DNA of 64,000 nucleotides from an uncultured Saprospiraceae bacterium (lineage in GTDB: Bacteria > Bacteroidota > Bacteroidia > Chitinophagales > Saprospiraceae). Each line of letters opens with the position of its first letter. Position 1 is the stretch's first letter. Location: contig CALLWB010000001.1 in the NCBI GenBank assembly GCA_938016265.1, forward strand, positions 1 to 64,000. The letters run 5' to 3'. The notes beneath the pieces were generated by a model that saw only the letters and a program-made list of their open reading frames with translations, searched no databases and was not told where the DNA came from. The translations under genes and the position numbers were made by a program. Below are positions 26,721-34,974 of the stretch, piece after piece.

Positions 26721-27149
26721 ATGATAAAATTAAACGTGATCTTGCCTGTTTGTTTTCTGGCAATTTTGACATTATTTAGCTGCAAAAAAGATGATTTGTC
26801 TCCTGTTTTCGACAGTTTTACTGTAAACGGAGTTAATGGAACGGGTACTACTGACTTCAGTGGAGCACATAGCCTAGGAACTTCTCTAAGTATTGTAGTA
26901 GGAGTTTCTGATGATTCTGAACTTTCTTCTTATGAAGTAATTGAAGAAAATGCAATAGTCCCACTTGTAAATTCAGGTGATTTAGACGGTACAACTGGTA
27001 CTTTTACCATTAACTATGCTGTTGATAGCACCGAGTTGGTAAATGGCACCAAACTAATGCCTGGTGATTCTGCACGACTTACTTTCTTAGTCGAAGACAC
27101 ACGTGGGCAGTCTGCCACAAAGACCTATGCCTTCGAAATATTAAACTAA
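26721..27149 (+). CDS. Small lipoprotein with Ig-like beta domain
   Basis: The 142-residue protein has a lipoprotein signal with lipobox LFSC (Cys 21) followed by KKDD. The rest looks like one beta-sandwich, with DSFTVNG, VGVSDDSELSSYEV, PGDSARLTFLVEDTRGQSATKTYAF, resembling DUF4625-type lipoprotein domains. It diverges from the S74 gene and is followed by a clear terminator, so it is monocistronic. Function unknown. Confidence 0.7.
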   Translation: MIKLNVILPVCFLAILTLFSCKKDDLSPVFDSFTVNGVNGTGTTDFSGAHSLGTSLSIVVGVSDDSELSSYEVIEENAIVPLVNSGDLDGTTGTFTINYAVDSTELVNGTKLMPGDSARLTFLVEDTRGQSATKTYAFEILN

Positions 27150-27169
27150 TACCAAAGAAAAATACTAAA

Positions 27170-27207
27170 AACAGGTAATCTGAAGTTCAGGTTGCCTGTT
27201 TTTTTTG
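27170..27207 (+). terminator. Rho-independent terminator after the small lipoprotein
   Basis: AACAGGTAA pairs with TTGCCTGTT (one G-T), with an inner CTGAA/TTCAG stem, followed by eight T. The cytochrome b5-like gene starts only 5 nt after it, so its own promoter would have to lie inside or upstream of the terminator. Confidence 0.88.
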
Positions 27208-27211
27208 TAGA

Positions 27212-27454
27212 ATGTCAGATTTACCAACATATTCAAGAAGTCAATTAGCACTCCGCAATGGTCAGGATAGGGACGAAATTTGGGTCGCCTTCAAAGGGGT
27301 GATCTATGATGTCTCTTCCAGTAAACTTTGGCGTGGCGGAAAACACTATCAACATTGGGCCGGTCAGGATTTGACGGAAGAATTAGAACAAGATGCCCCG
27401 CATACCGAAAAAGTATTTGACAAAATGTCTGTTGTTGGCCGGCTACTAAGTTGA
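27212..27454 (+). CDS. Small cytochrome b5-like haem/steroid-binding protein
   Basis: The 80-residue soluble protein matches the bacterial short cytochrome b5-like domain: YSRSQLALRNGQ (7-18), IWVAFKGVIYDV (23-34), WRGGKHYQHWAGQDLTEEL (40-58) and DAPHTEKVF. The likely axial haem ligands are a histidine among H45/H48 and H64. No signal or membrane segment is present, so it should be cytosolic. The redox partner is unknown. It lies between a terminator and rlmN. Confidence 0.82.
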   Translation: MSDLPTYSRSQLALRNGQDRDEIWVAFKGVIYDVSSSKLWRGGKHYQHWAGQDLTEELEQDAPHTEKVFDKMSVVGRLLS

Positions 27455-27516
27455 AGGTAGTATTGAACGATTGCTATTTTAGAAATGATGATTTCATATT
27501 TAGTAATAAAAGGTAG

Positions 27517-27524
27517 TATCTTTG
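27517..27524 (+). promoter_or_regulatory. -7 box (TATCTTTG) 4 nt before rlmN
   Basis: Exact TAnnTTTG match ending 4 nt before the rlmN ATG. If active it would produce a leaderless or nearly leaderless mRNA. Confidence 0.5.
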
Positions 27525-27528
27525 TTTT

Positions 27529-28578
27529 ATGTCTGAAATTGCTCAAATAGATATTAGAATTCTCACCAAAGAACAGTTAACTGAACTTTTCAAGGATGCT
27601 GGTGAACCTGCTTTTCGTGCGAAGCAAGTGCATGAATGGCTTTGGAAAAAAGGCGCCACCTCCTTCGATCAGATGACCAACCTTTCTAAGCCACTTCGAG
27701 AGTGGTTGACAACCAACTATAAAATAGCAGCCATTACCAACGATGTCGTTCAGCATAGTAATGATGGTACAATAAAAAATCGATTTCGTCTTCATGACGG
27801 ACATTTGATTGAAGCTGTTTTGATCCCAGTACCTGCTGATCAGCGATTTACTGTTTGTGTATCTTCGCAAGTTGGATGTAGTTTGACTTGTTCGTTTTGT
27901 GCGACTGGGAGAATGGGACGGAAACGGAATCTGGATCCTGGAGAAATTTATGACCAGGTAAGAATGGTCAATGAACAAGCAGAATCCACCTTTGGCAGAC
28001 CGCTAACTAACATCGTTTATATGGGAATGGGAGAACCGTTGCTTTCTTACAAAAATGTAATGAAAAGTATCGAGTACATCACTTCGCCTGAAGGATTGAA
28101 CATGTCTCCCCGCAGAATCACCGTCAGCACAGCTGGGATTGCAAAGATGATCAGAAAACTAGCCGATGATGAGGTGAAATTTAATCTGGCAATTTCACTA
28201 CACGCTGCAGACGATGCGAAACGCAACGAAATTATGCCTATCAACGAGACGAACAATCTTGAAGTGTTGATGGATGCCCTAGAGTATTTTTATCTGAAGA
28301 CAAAGAACAAAATCACCTACGAATACATTACTTTTCAGCTCTTCAACGATAGCATTGAGGATGCAGATAAACTGATCAAATTGTGCAAACGATTTCCTGT
28401 CAAGGTCAATATAATTGAGTACAATCCAATTGATGGAGCGCCATTTCTAAAATCGGCCGAAGATCGAATTGACAATTTCGCTTTGCACTTGCGGAAACAT
28501 AAGGTCGGTGTGACTGTCCGCAAAAGTCGGGGAAAAGATATCGATGCTGCTTGTGGTCAACTGGCAAATAAGGGCTAG
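27529..28578 (+). CDS. rlmN: 23S rRNA (adenine2503-C2)/tRNA methyltransferase RlmN
   Basis: This radical-SAM enzyme methylates C2 of A2503 in 23S rRNA and A37 of some tRNAs. The 349-residue protein has the 4Fe-4S cysteines C117, C121 and C124 (CSLTCSFC), the GEPL motif (YMGMGEPL), and the second catalytic cysteine C342 in AACGQL near the C-terminus. The length and ATG start are typical. The stop codon is 1 nt from the end of the convergent TonB-like gene. Confidence 0.96.
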   Translation: MSEIAQIDIRILTKEQLTELFKDAGEPAFRAKQVHEWLWKKGATSFDQMTNLSKPLREWLTTNYKIAAITNDVVQHSNDGTIKNRFRLHDGHLIEAVLIPVPADQRFTVCVSSQVGCSLTCSFCATGRMGRKRNLDPGEIYDQVRMVNEQAESTFGRPLTNIVYMGMGEPLLSYKNVMKSIEYITSPEGLNMSPRRITVSTAGIAKMIRKLADDEVKFNLAISLHAADDAKRNEIMPINETNNLEVLMDALEYFYLKTKNKITYEYITFQLFNDSIEDADKLIKLCKRFPVKVNIIEYNPIDGAPFLKSAEDRIDNFALHLRKHKVGVTVRKSRGKDIDAACGQLANKG

Positions 28579-28579
28579 G

Positions 28580-29398
28580 CTATTCTACGATTATGATCTT
28601 TGTTTTTTCTATGGTTTTCTCTTCTCGTTCCGCTCTGAACTTGACCACTAAAGAACTTTTGGGTTTCGCATTTCTGAATAGATTTCTCATTGCTTCCGTG
28701 ATTTCTCCCGTTTCGCTTACTTCTGTGATGATCGTCTCATTTATTTCGTAGGCAACTTCTACAAATTTGGATTCGAAGAAAAACCCGCACATGTTTTTTG
28801 TGTTGAATTCATCCTCTCCCATTGCATTGACATAGGCAACATCTAGTATTTCTCCAGAAAGTTTGGTGCAAAACAGAATCTGAAGACCATTGTATTTAGG
28901 AGTTAGTTTCTTTAGTAAATCGGCAGAAACTTCAGTGTGCACCGTCGCTTGTTTCATTTTGAACCGTATTGGAAGATTAAAGTGAACGGGGACTGGTTTT
29001 CCTGCTTGTTTGCCGGGTATCCAATTTGGGAATTCATTGATTACTTTGAGGGCTGCCGAATCGCATTCAGGGCTGACGCTTCTTAGTAGTTTGATGTCGG
29101 ACAGGCTGCCATCTTCTTGAATGACAAATGAGATGACTGCCATTCCTTCTGTTCCACTGTCGATTGCTTTTTGCGGGTATTCTAAATTGGAATAGATGTG
29201 TTCCAACATTTTTCTTTCGGCGCACTTCTTCAGCTCTGCTTGCTCTAGGTTTTGGTCTTCGCAGCCAGGGAATCTGGGCATTTCTTCAACGATGGTGTAG
29301 ACCTCAGGTGTTTCTTGTTTCTTTTTTTTCTGGGCGAATGCTGGAGTCGCGATTAGAAAACCAAGTACGATAAATAAGTAGGAAGTTAAACTTTTCAT
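28580..29398 (-). CDS. TonB-like energy transducer C-terminal domain protein
   Basis: The 272-residue protein has a signal peptide (ending PAFAQ, about 23), then a TonB C-terminal domain (about 35-145). Marks are EMPRFPGCE, YPQKAIDSGTEGMAVISFVIQEDGSL and FPNWIPGKQAGKPVPVHFNLPIRF. A second C-terminal region (150-272) is unknown to me. It lacks the long Pro-rich spacer of classical TonB, and the hydrophobic start looks cleavable rather than an anchor, so energy coupling is uncertain. I start at the ATG giving MKSLTSY, not the TTG 20 codons upstream. Confidence 0.8.
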   Translation of the reverse strand: MKSLTSYLFIVLGFLIATPAFAQKKKKQETPEVYTIVEEMPRFPGCEDQNLEQAELKKCAERKMLEHIYSNLEYPQKAIDSGTEGMAVISFVIQEDGSLSDIKLLRSVSPECDSAALKVINEFPNWIPGKQAGKPVPVHFNLPIRFKMKQATVHTEVSADLLKKLTPKYNGLQILFCTKLSGEILDVAYVNAMGEDEFNTKNMCGFFFESKFVEVAYEINETIITEVSETGEITEAMRNLFRNAKPKSSLVVKFRAEREEKTIEKTKIIIVE

Positions 29399-29551
29399 TT
29401 GAATCTTGCTTTGTCGTTTGATGCACAAAGTACAAAAATCAGTCCAGTGGAAGATCAATATCTAATGCAAATGGAAGGATGTCTTTTCCTTTTTTTGTAG
29501 TCGATAGCCTTACTTACTTCCCAATAACATAAAAATTTTTACCTTAGCCGG

Positions 29552-30487
29552 ATGAAAAATTATTTACCAAATATCCTCAAAGGAGCAGCCATGGGTATTG
29601 CAGAAGTTATTCCTGGGGTATCCGGCGGTACAATTGCTTTTATTACTGGTATTTATGAACAATTATTAAATACCATCAAGGCATTCAGCCCAGCCTTGTT
29701 TACTGTTTTTAAGGAAAAAGGAGTGACTGGTGTTTGGGATAAAATAAACGGTCCTTTTCTGATGACCTTGCTGATTGGAATGGCTTGCGGTGTATTGGTA
29801 GGCATTTTTGGGATCTCTTTTTTTCTGGAGAACTATCCGATTTTGGTGTGGGCGTTTTTCTTTGGTCTGATCATCGCTTCTGCTATATATGTTGGCAGGC
29901 AGCTGACCCACTGGGGAGCTACAGAGATTGGATTGTTGATATTAGGAGCGATTGTCGCCTATGGGATTACCATTATAACACCAGCAGAAGGATCGACGTC
30001 TTTATTTTTTGTTTTTTTCTCTGGAGCGATTGCTATATCCGCGCTTATTTTGCCTGGGATCTCAGGCAGTTTTATTTTACTCCTTATGGGAATGTATACG
30101 ATTATTATTCCCACAATGAAGAAAGCACTCACTACCCTAGATCCAGATAGTTTGCTATTTGCTCTAGTATTTGCGCTTGGGTGCTTGACAGGATTGATGA
30201 CCTTCTCAAGAGTCTTGTCTTGGACGTTTGACAACTTTAGAAACCAAACGCTGGCGATTCTAACGGGTTTTATGGTTGGCTCGCTCAATAAAATCTGGCC
30301 TTGGCGCATTCCTGATTTGACAATTGACACCGGAGAGAAAATAAAGGTAATCACTGAACATAATGTCCTTCCGGGAAATTTCCCCACTGAACCTTACCTT
30401 GTGGGGGCGATCATATTGATGGTTGTTGGGTTTTTAGCTGTTTTTGCTATTGAAAAATTGGGGTCATCAAATAAAGGACAAGCTTGA
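29552..30487 (+). CDS. DUF368 membrane protein (polyprenyl-phosphate translocase family)
   Basis: The 311-residue integral membrane protein has about 8-9 hydrophobic segments. The family signature GAAMGIAEVIPGVSGGTIAF (11-30) and the internal repeat-like ALILPGISGSF (about 163-173) are clear. DUF368 proteins (PopT) have been linked to flipping undecaprenyl phosphate back across the inner membrane for reuse in wall synthesis. Its stop overlaps the aroE start (TTGA), showing translational coupling. A near-consensus TACCTTAG lies 3 nt before the ATG. Confidence 0.9.
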   Translation: MKNYLPNILKGAAMGIAEVIPGVSGGTIAFITGIYEQLLNTIKAFSPALFTVFKEKGVTGVWDKINGPFLMTLLIGMACGVLVGIFGISFFLENYPILVWAFFFGLIIASAIYVGRQLTHWGATEIGLLILGAIVAYGITIITPAEGSTSLFFVFFSGAIAISALILPGISGSFILLLMGMYTIIIPTMKKALTTLDPDSLLFALVFALGCLTGLMTFSRVLSWTFDNFRNQTLAILTGFMVGSLNKIWPWRIPDLTIDTGEKIKVITEHNVLPGNFPTEPYLVGAIILMVVGFLAVFAIEKLGSSNKGQA

Positions 30488-31209
30488 AAACGCTAGGACT
30501 CATCGGCTATCCGCTCACCTACTCCTTTTCGAAGCAGTATTTCAGCCAAAAATTTGAAAAGGAAGGTATTCCTAATTATGAATATCACCTGTTCCCATTA
30601 AAACAAATAACAGACTTCCCTAAGCTGCTAGCAGATCATCGGGATATTGTCGGTCTGAATGTCACCATTCCCTATAAGGAGGAAATCATTCCCTACCTTG
30701 ACAACATTGATCAGTCCGCTTCTTTCGGCGCAGTTAACACTATAAAAAAAGAAAACGGAAAACTGATTGGCTACAATACAGATGTCTACGGTTTTGAAAA
30801 AGCACTTTTACCGATATTACCAGCAAATACAAAAGCATTGGTACTAGGTACAGGCGGCGCAGCAAAAGCAGTTTGTTTTGTACTCGAAAAATTAAAAATT
30901 GAGCACAAAAAGGTTTCCAGAACACCAAAAAAAGAAGAATTCGCCTACGATAAACTACGTCAAATAGACCTAGGAGAATTCTTATTAATTGTAAATACTA
31001 CACCTTTAGGAACGGCCCCGAATATTGATGTTTGTCCAGATATCCCCTACGAGTTGCTTAGGCCAAATCATGTCCTTATGGACTTGGTATATAACCCCGC
31101 AGTTACTCAATTTTTAAAAAATGGTGGAGAAAAAGGATCAACCCTCAAAAATGGACTTGAAATGTTATATTTACAGGCAGAAAAAGCTTGGGAAATATGG
31201 ACGACCTGA
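30484..31209 (+). CDS. aroE: Shikimate dehydrogenase
   Basis: This enzyme reduces 3-dehydroshikimate to shikimate with NADPH in aromatic amino-acid synthesis. The 241-residue protein has the shikimate-binding GYPLTYSFSKQYF (8-20) and VGLNVTIPYKE (about 57-67, catalytic Lys), GAVNTI, YNTDVYGF and the nucleotide-binding loop GTGGAAKAV. It is somewhat shorter than the usual ~270. The start is a TTG overlapping the DUF368 stop by 3 bases; an in-frame TAA four codons upstream excludes an earlier start. Confidence 0.92.
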   Translation: MKTLGLIGYPLTYSFSKQYFSQKFEKEGIPNYEYHLFPLKQITDFPKLLADHRDIVGLNVTIPYKEEIIPYLDNIDQSASFGAVNTIKKENGKLIGYNTDVYGFEKALLPILPANTKALVLGTGGAAKAVCFVLEKLKIEHKKVSRTPKKEEFAYDKLRQIDLGEFLLIVNTTPLGTAPNIDVCPDIPYELLRPNHVLMDLVYNPAVTQFLKNGGEKGSTLKNGLEMLYLQAEKAWEIWTT

Positions 31210-31254
31210 TTTTAAGGGACTCCTATTAATAAATCGATTCGTTTTTATTAAAAT

Positions 31255-32442
31255 ATGAGCAAAAAAAAGCAGCCCATACTGGATTTCAGCAACACGCAAA
31301 TTGCTTTTGAACGGAAGTCAAACAAAGAGCTGAAAAAGATGGCAAGGATGTTCAGCCTTATGAACAGCCGTTCCTTGGTAAATATCGGCTCCAAACTAGG
31401 AATGCTCGCTATCAAATTGCGCCTTCCAATCAGCGGGATTGTCAAAAAGACCATCTTCGAACAATTTTGTGGAGGAACGACCTTACTCGAATGCCAATCC
31501 ACCGTCAATGAATTGTACGACCACAAGGTCCAAACCATCCTCGACTATGGAGCAGAAGCAAAACACACCGAAAAAGACTTCAACGCCACCATGCGCGAAA
31601 CAATAAGAGCCATCAAATTTGCGAATGAAAATTTGAGCGTGCCCGTGGTCAGTTGCAAAATAACAGGATTGGCAAGGTTCGAGATATTAGAAAAACTTCA
31701 AGAAGGTATAGAGTTGACCGATTCCGAGCAGGAAGAATACAAAAACGCCTTCAAACGGATGGACTCCTTATGCCATGTAGCTCATGAGTTTAATGTTGGA
31801 ATTTTTATTGATGCCGAAGAAAGCTGGATTCAAAATACCATCGATTTTTTCGCCCGTTCGATGATGGAGCGCTACAATAAGGAAAAGGTGATCATTTACA
31901 ACACCTTTCAACTCTATCGACATGATCGATTGGAGTTTCTTAAAACCTCGCATCAATTGGCACAAAAGGATGGCTATCTCCTAGGTGCAAAACTGGTCCG
32001 CGGTGCCTACATGGAAAAAGAAAACAATCGAGCAGAAGAAATGGGATATCCAACCCCCATCCAACCCAACAAGGCAGCCACCGACAACGACTATAATAAA
32101 GGAATCGAATATTGTATCGACCACTACGAAGAAATTGGAGTTTGTAATGCTTCTCATAATGAACACAGCGCAATGCTAATGGCAGAGCTGATTGCAACGA
32201 GAAATTTACCCAAAAGACACCCACATCTCAACTTTTGTCAACTACTAGGAATGAGCGATCACCTTAGTTTTAACTTGGCAAAATCGGGGTATTGTGTGGC
32301 CAAATATGTCCCTTATGGTCCCGTACGTGATGTGGTTCCATATCTCATACGACGAGCCAGAGAAAATACGGCGGTGGTTGGTGACATGAGCAGAGAACTC
32401 GGTTTTATAAAAAGCGAAATGGCCCGTCGCAAATTGAAGTAG
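31255..32442 (+). CDS. Proline dehydrogenase family protein (monofunctional)
   Basis: The 395-residue flavoenzyme should oxidise proline to pyrroline-5-carboxylate, passing electrons to the quinone pool. Landmarks are KITGLARFEIL, the NVGIFIDAEESWIQ strand, YNTFQLYRHD, GAKLVRGAYMEKE (about 245-257, substrate and FAD site) and the C-terminal RRARENTAV arginines that bind the proline carboxylate. There is no fused P5C dehydrogenase, unlike PutA. It follows aroE by 45 nt and precedes a methyltransferase-like gene by 15 nt. Confidence 0.9.
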   Translation: MSKKKQPILDFSNTQIAFERKSNKELKKMARMFSLMNSRSLVNIGSKLGMLAIKLRLPISGIVKKTIFEQFCGGTTLLECQSTVNELYDHKVQTILDYGAEAKHTEKDFNATMRETIRAIKFANENLSVPVVSCKITGLARFEILEKLQEGIELTDSEQEEYKNAFKRMDSLCHVAHEFNVGIFIDAEESWIQNTIDFFARSMMERYNKEKVIIYNTFQLYRHDRLEFLKTSHQLAQKDGYLLGAKLVRGAYMEKENNRAEEMGYPTPIQPNKAATDNDYNKGIEYCIDHYEEIGVCNASHNEHSAMLMAELIATRNLPKRHPHLNFCQLLGMSDHLSFNLAKSGYCVAKYVPYGPVRDVVPYLIRRARENTAVVGDMSRELGFIKSEMARRKLK

Positions 32443-32457
32443 TTAAACCCCATTAAC

Positions 32458-33231
32458 ATGGCAAGAATTCACTTATTTGAGTTTGAAGACCAACCTTGGT
32501 TTCCCAAATTTATTAGAGACTACATGACTGATTATTTGCAGTTTATGTCCAACAAGATGAACATGTATCAAGGGGTTATGCCGATTCTCAAAAAAGGCTT
32601 GGCCAAAAGCGGGGGAACACAGATTCTTGATTTGGCCTCTGGCGGTGGTGGTGGATTACTAAGAATCGCTTCAGAATTACAAAAAGAAGCACCCGACTTA
32701 AAAATCACATTGACGGATTTTTATCCCAATATTGATGCTTTCGAACAAACCGTCGCACAATCCAATGTTTTTTCCTACGTTTCTCAATCTGTTGATGCTA
32801 CTAATGTCTCCAAGGACTTGAAAGGGTTTCGGACACAATTTTTATCCCTCCATCATTTTCGCCCGGAGCAAGCCAGGCAAATTTTGAAAAACGCTGTAGA
32901 TGCAAATGCGACGATTGGCGTGTTTGAAGCAATGGAACGTGGTCCTAAAAACCTGATAGGAATGCTCTTCATTCCCCTGTTTGTTTTACTAGCGACTCCT
33001 TTCATTCGACCATTCAAGTTCGGACGAATAGTTTTCACCTATTTGATTCCGCTTGTTCCAATATTTACGTTTTGGGACGGTTTTGTTTCAGTACTTAGAA
33101 CTTATTCTATCAAAGAAATGAACGAACTAATCGCTGGTATTCCTAATGCTGATACCTATGATTGGGAAGTCAGTAAGGTCAAATCCGGACCAGGAGAAAT
33201 ATTGTATTTGTTAGGATCGCCAAAGGCATAG
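32458..33231 (+). CDS. Class I SAM-methyltransferase-like protein with hydrophobic segment
   Basis: The 257-residue protein has a SAM-binding-like motif, ILDLASGGGGGLLRIASEL (about 58-76), followed by the acidic TDFYPN. A hydrophobic region (about 163-205) interrupts the second half and may bind a membrane or lipid. The substrate is unknown. It lies 15 nt after proline dehydrogenase in the same direction, but I see no pathway link between the two. Confidence 0.7.
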   Translation: MARIHLFEFEDQPWFPKFIRDYMTDYLQFMSNKMNMYQGVMPILKKGLAKSGGTQILDLASGGGGGLLRIASELQKEAPDLKITLTDFYPNIDAFEQTVAQSNVFSYVSQSVDATNVSKDLKGFRTQFLSLHHFRPEQARQILKNAVDANATIGVFEAMERGPKNLIGMLFIPLFVLLATPFIRPFKFGRIVFTYLIPLVPIFTFWDGFVSVLRTYSIKEMNELIAGIPNADTYDWEVSKVKSGPGEILYLLGSPKA

Positions 33232-33361
33232 AAGCAAAGCGTTAAACGAGTAACGTGTCAGGCGAATTCATTCGCCGATAACTGATCCGATTGATTTGCG
33301 ATCAAAAAAGAAAACCTTCTACCCGGAAGTCCGCCCAGTTCTAACAACTACTTTCTACCAA

Positions 33362-33400
33362 AAAAAGAAAAGCCCTCGAACACTAGGTTCGAAGACTTTT
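33362..33400 (-). terminator. Terminator of the Fic gene
   Basis: AAAAGCCCTCGAA (33368-33380) pairs imperfectly with TTCGAAGACTTTT (33388-33400). On the minus strand it is followed by T-rich sequence. It lies about 40 nt after the Fic stop. Confidence 0.8.
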
Positions 33401-33441
33401 CGATAAATTGGGTGATAGTTTTGCTCTTGCAAAAGAGATTG

Positions 33442-34563
33442 TTACACTTTTGATGTGTAGTAGGTGCCTCGCCCTTTGCCTATTTGATTGGTCAATGCGG
33501 AGGTCTGAAAATGTAGCAAATCTTTTTTGATGGTGTTTCTTGAAACCTTTGGAAATTGATCTTTGATATCCCCAATTTTTACTGGTCCCTTTCGGGAAAT
33601 GTATTCAATAATATCTTTTTGTCGGTGGTTTAAGTAGATGGTTTTGTCGTTTTCTGTGTTGATTTCTTCTCTGGTAAACTTGGAAAAATCTTGTTTGGTT
33701 TTTCGTTGTTTGGCACTATGATTTGCTTCCAATTTGCGAATGGCAAGTTCTACGCAATCCATAAAGAAGATGATCCAATCACTGATTTTCTCTCGTTCGG
33801 TATATCGGTACCGGTGTTTTTGACCAGCTATTAGTACCTTAAAATATTCCTCTTTCCGTTCTTCAAGCACCTTGTCCAGAGACATGTGGCGAATGAAGTT
33901 GTACCGTTCATCCAGCATCAGCTTGGATATCAACAATCGCGCAATCCTTCCGTTGGCATATTGAAACGGAGCAATAGACATAAACTCATAGACAAACGTC
34001 CCAATCAAAATCAACGGATGAATCTTCCGTGAATTGATTTCTGTGTTCATCCAATCTATCAGTTCTCGGGTTTCCTTCTCTGCAATGTAGGGGACTGTTG
34101 TATTGAAGAAAACCTGGTGCTCAAATTCTGGACGATCAGATACGTTTTTATTGGACGCGATCTTATACTTCCCTGCAAAATCTCCATCTTTGTCGCTGTA
34201 TTTCAAAAGCATCTGGTGGAGATTCATCAAGGTGTTTTCAGAGAGTTCCATCTCCTGATGATGGTCAAAGACATGTTTTCTTGCATTGTAACAACCCAGC
34301 AAGACTTCTTCTTTTTTGCTGCTAGGAGGTTGCTTGCCGACTTTTGCTAAAAACAGTTCAATTTCCTGATCAGGAAGGGTATCTACTTCAAAACGAGTAG
34401 AGGCTCCGACGCTTTCAAAACAGGCTTTTTGTTTTAGTCGGTCGAGCTTAGGGGTGTTTGAATCGATAATGACATTCCATTCTCCTTTAAAGGAGTCAAT
34501 AATGCTTATCTTTTGGATAATGAGATGGGTGGTCTCAAAATCAAAATTAATTTTGGGTGACAT
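33442..34563 (-). CDS. Fic-domain protein with Ala in place of the catalytic His, plus C-terminal winged helix
   Basis: The 373-residue cytosolic protein has a Fic core (about 90-260) and a C-terminal winged-helix segment (about 305-373) including RQKDIIEYISRKGPV. Active Fic AMP-transferases need HPFxxGNGRxxR; here the motif reads A198-PFQYANGRIAR, confirmed in the DNA (GCT CCG TTT). A possible inhibitory helix motif, STRFE (55-59), is present upstream. Without the histidine, transfer of AMP is not expected, so it may be a regulator or binding protein. A different catalytic chemistry is also possible. It is monocistronic, with a TAAATTTG box 31 nt upstream and a terminator. No antitoxin is adjacent. 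Confidence 0.82.
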   Translation of the reverse strand: MSPKINFDFETTHLIIQKISIIDSFKGEWNVIIDSNTPKLDRLKQKACFESVGASTRFEVDTLPDQEIELFLAKVGKQPPSSKKEEVLLGCYNARKHVFDHHQEMELSENTLMNLHQMLLKYSDKDGDFAGKYKIASNKNVSDRPEFEHQVFFNTTVPYIAEKETRELIDWMNTEINSRKIHPLILIGTFVYEFMSIAPFQYANGRIARLLISKLMLDERYNFIRHMSLDKVLEERKEEYFKVLIAGQKHRYRYTEREKISDWIIFFMDCVELAIRKLEANHSAKQRKTKQDFSKFTREEINTENDKTIYLNHRQKDIIEYISRKGPVKIGDIKDQFPKVSRNTIKKDLLHFQTSALTNQIGKGRGTYYTSKV

Positions 34564-34974
34564 ATTGCAATTTTCGTTTGGGTAATGCTTAATTCAAATT
34601 TAAAGTAATACTTCAAACAAAACTAGCTTTCACTAATGTTTTATCCGTTTTGTATCCATAACATTGCCGTTTGAAGTCGTAAGAAAGTACAATGTCAAAA
34701 GAAAAAAAATATAGGCCAATTGGTTGACAAAAAAGGACTTGTCCCAATTTGCACATAAAAATTTGTAAAAACATTAACAAAAAATCAATAAATAATAATT
34801 TGTTTTTGTCTCATATATTTCGCGTTTAAAAAGGTAGGAAAGCCTAATTAGGGCCAAATTATACCCTCAAATAGTCAGATTTTTGGTACATAATTGTCTT
34901 ATCATTTGGAAGGTGTTTATAAATAAAGGCGGTATTTTTATAAATTGCACGCACGATTGTCAAAACAGATCAAT
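34564..34974. other. AT-rich divergent intergenic region
   Basis: This separates the Fic gene from the glycosyltransferase operon. It holds the Fic -7 box TAAATTTG (34595-34602, minus) and long A/T runs. No convincing promoter for the plus-strand operon, no RNA gene and no ORF is seen. Confidence 0.5.

Noticed and set aside
33263-33278. GGCGAAT/ATTCGCC inverted repeat after the methyltransferase-like gene as a terminator
   Set aside because: The loop would be too small and no T-tract follows on either strand.
33442-34563. Fic toxin-antitoxin pair
   Set aside because: The catalytic His is absent and no antitoxin-like small gene lies next to it; terminator and promoter box show a single-gene unit.
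34722-34762. Sigma70-like TTGACA element upstream of the glycosyltransferase operon
   Set aside because: Bacteroidota use a different promoter consensus, the partner -10 box is poor, and the region is AT-rich enough to give such matches by chance.
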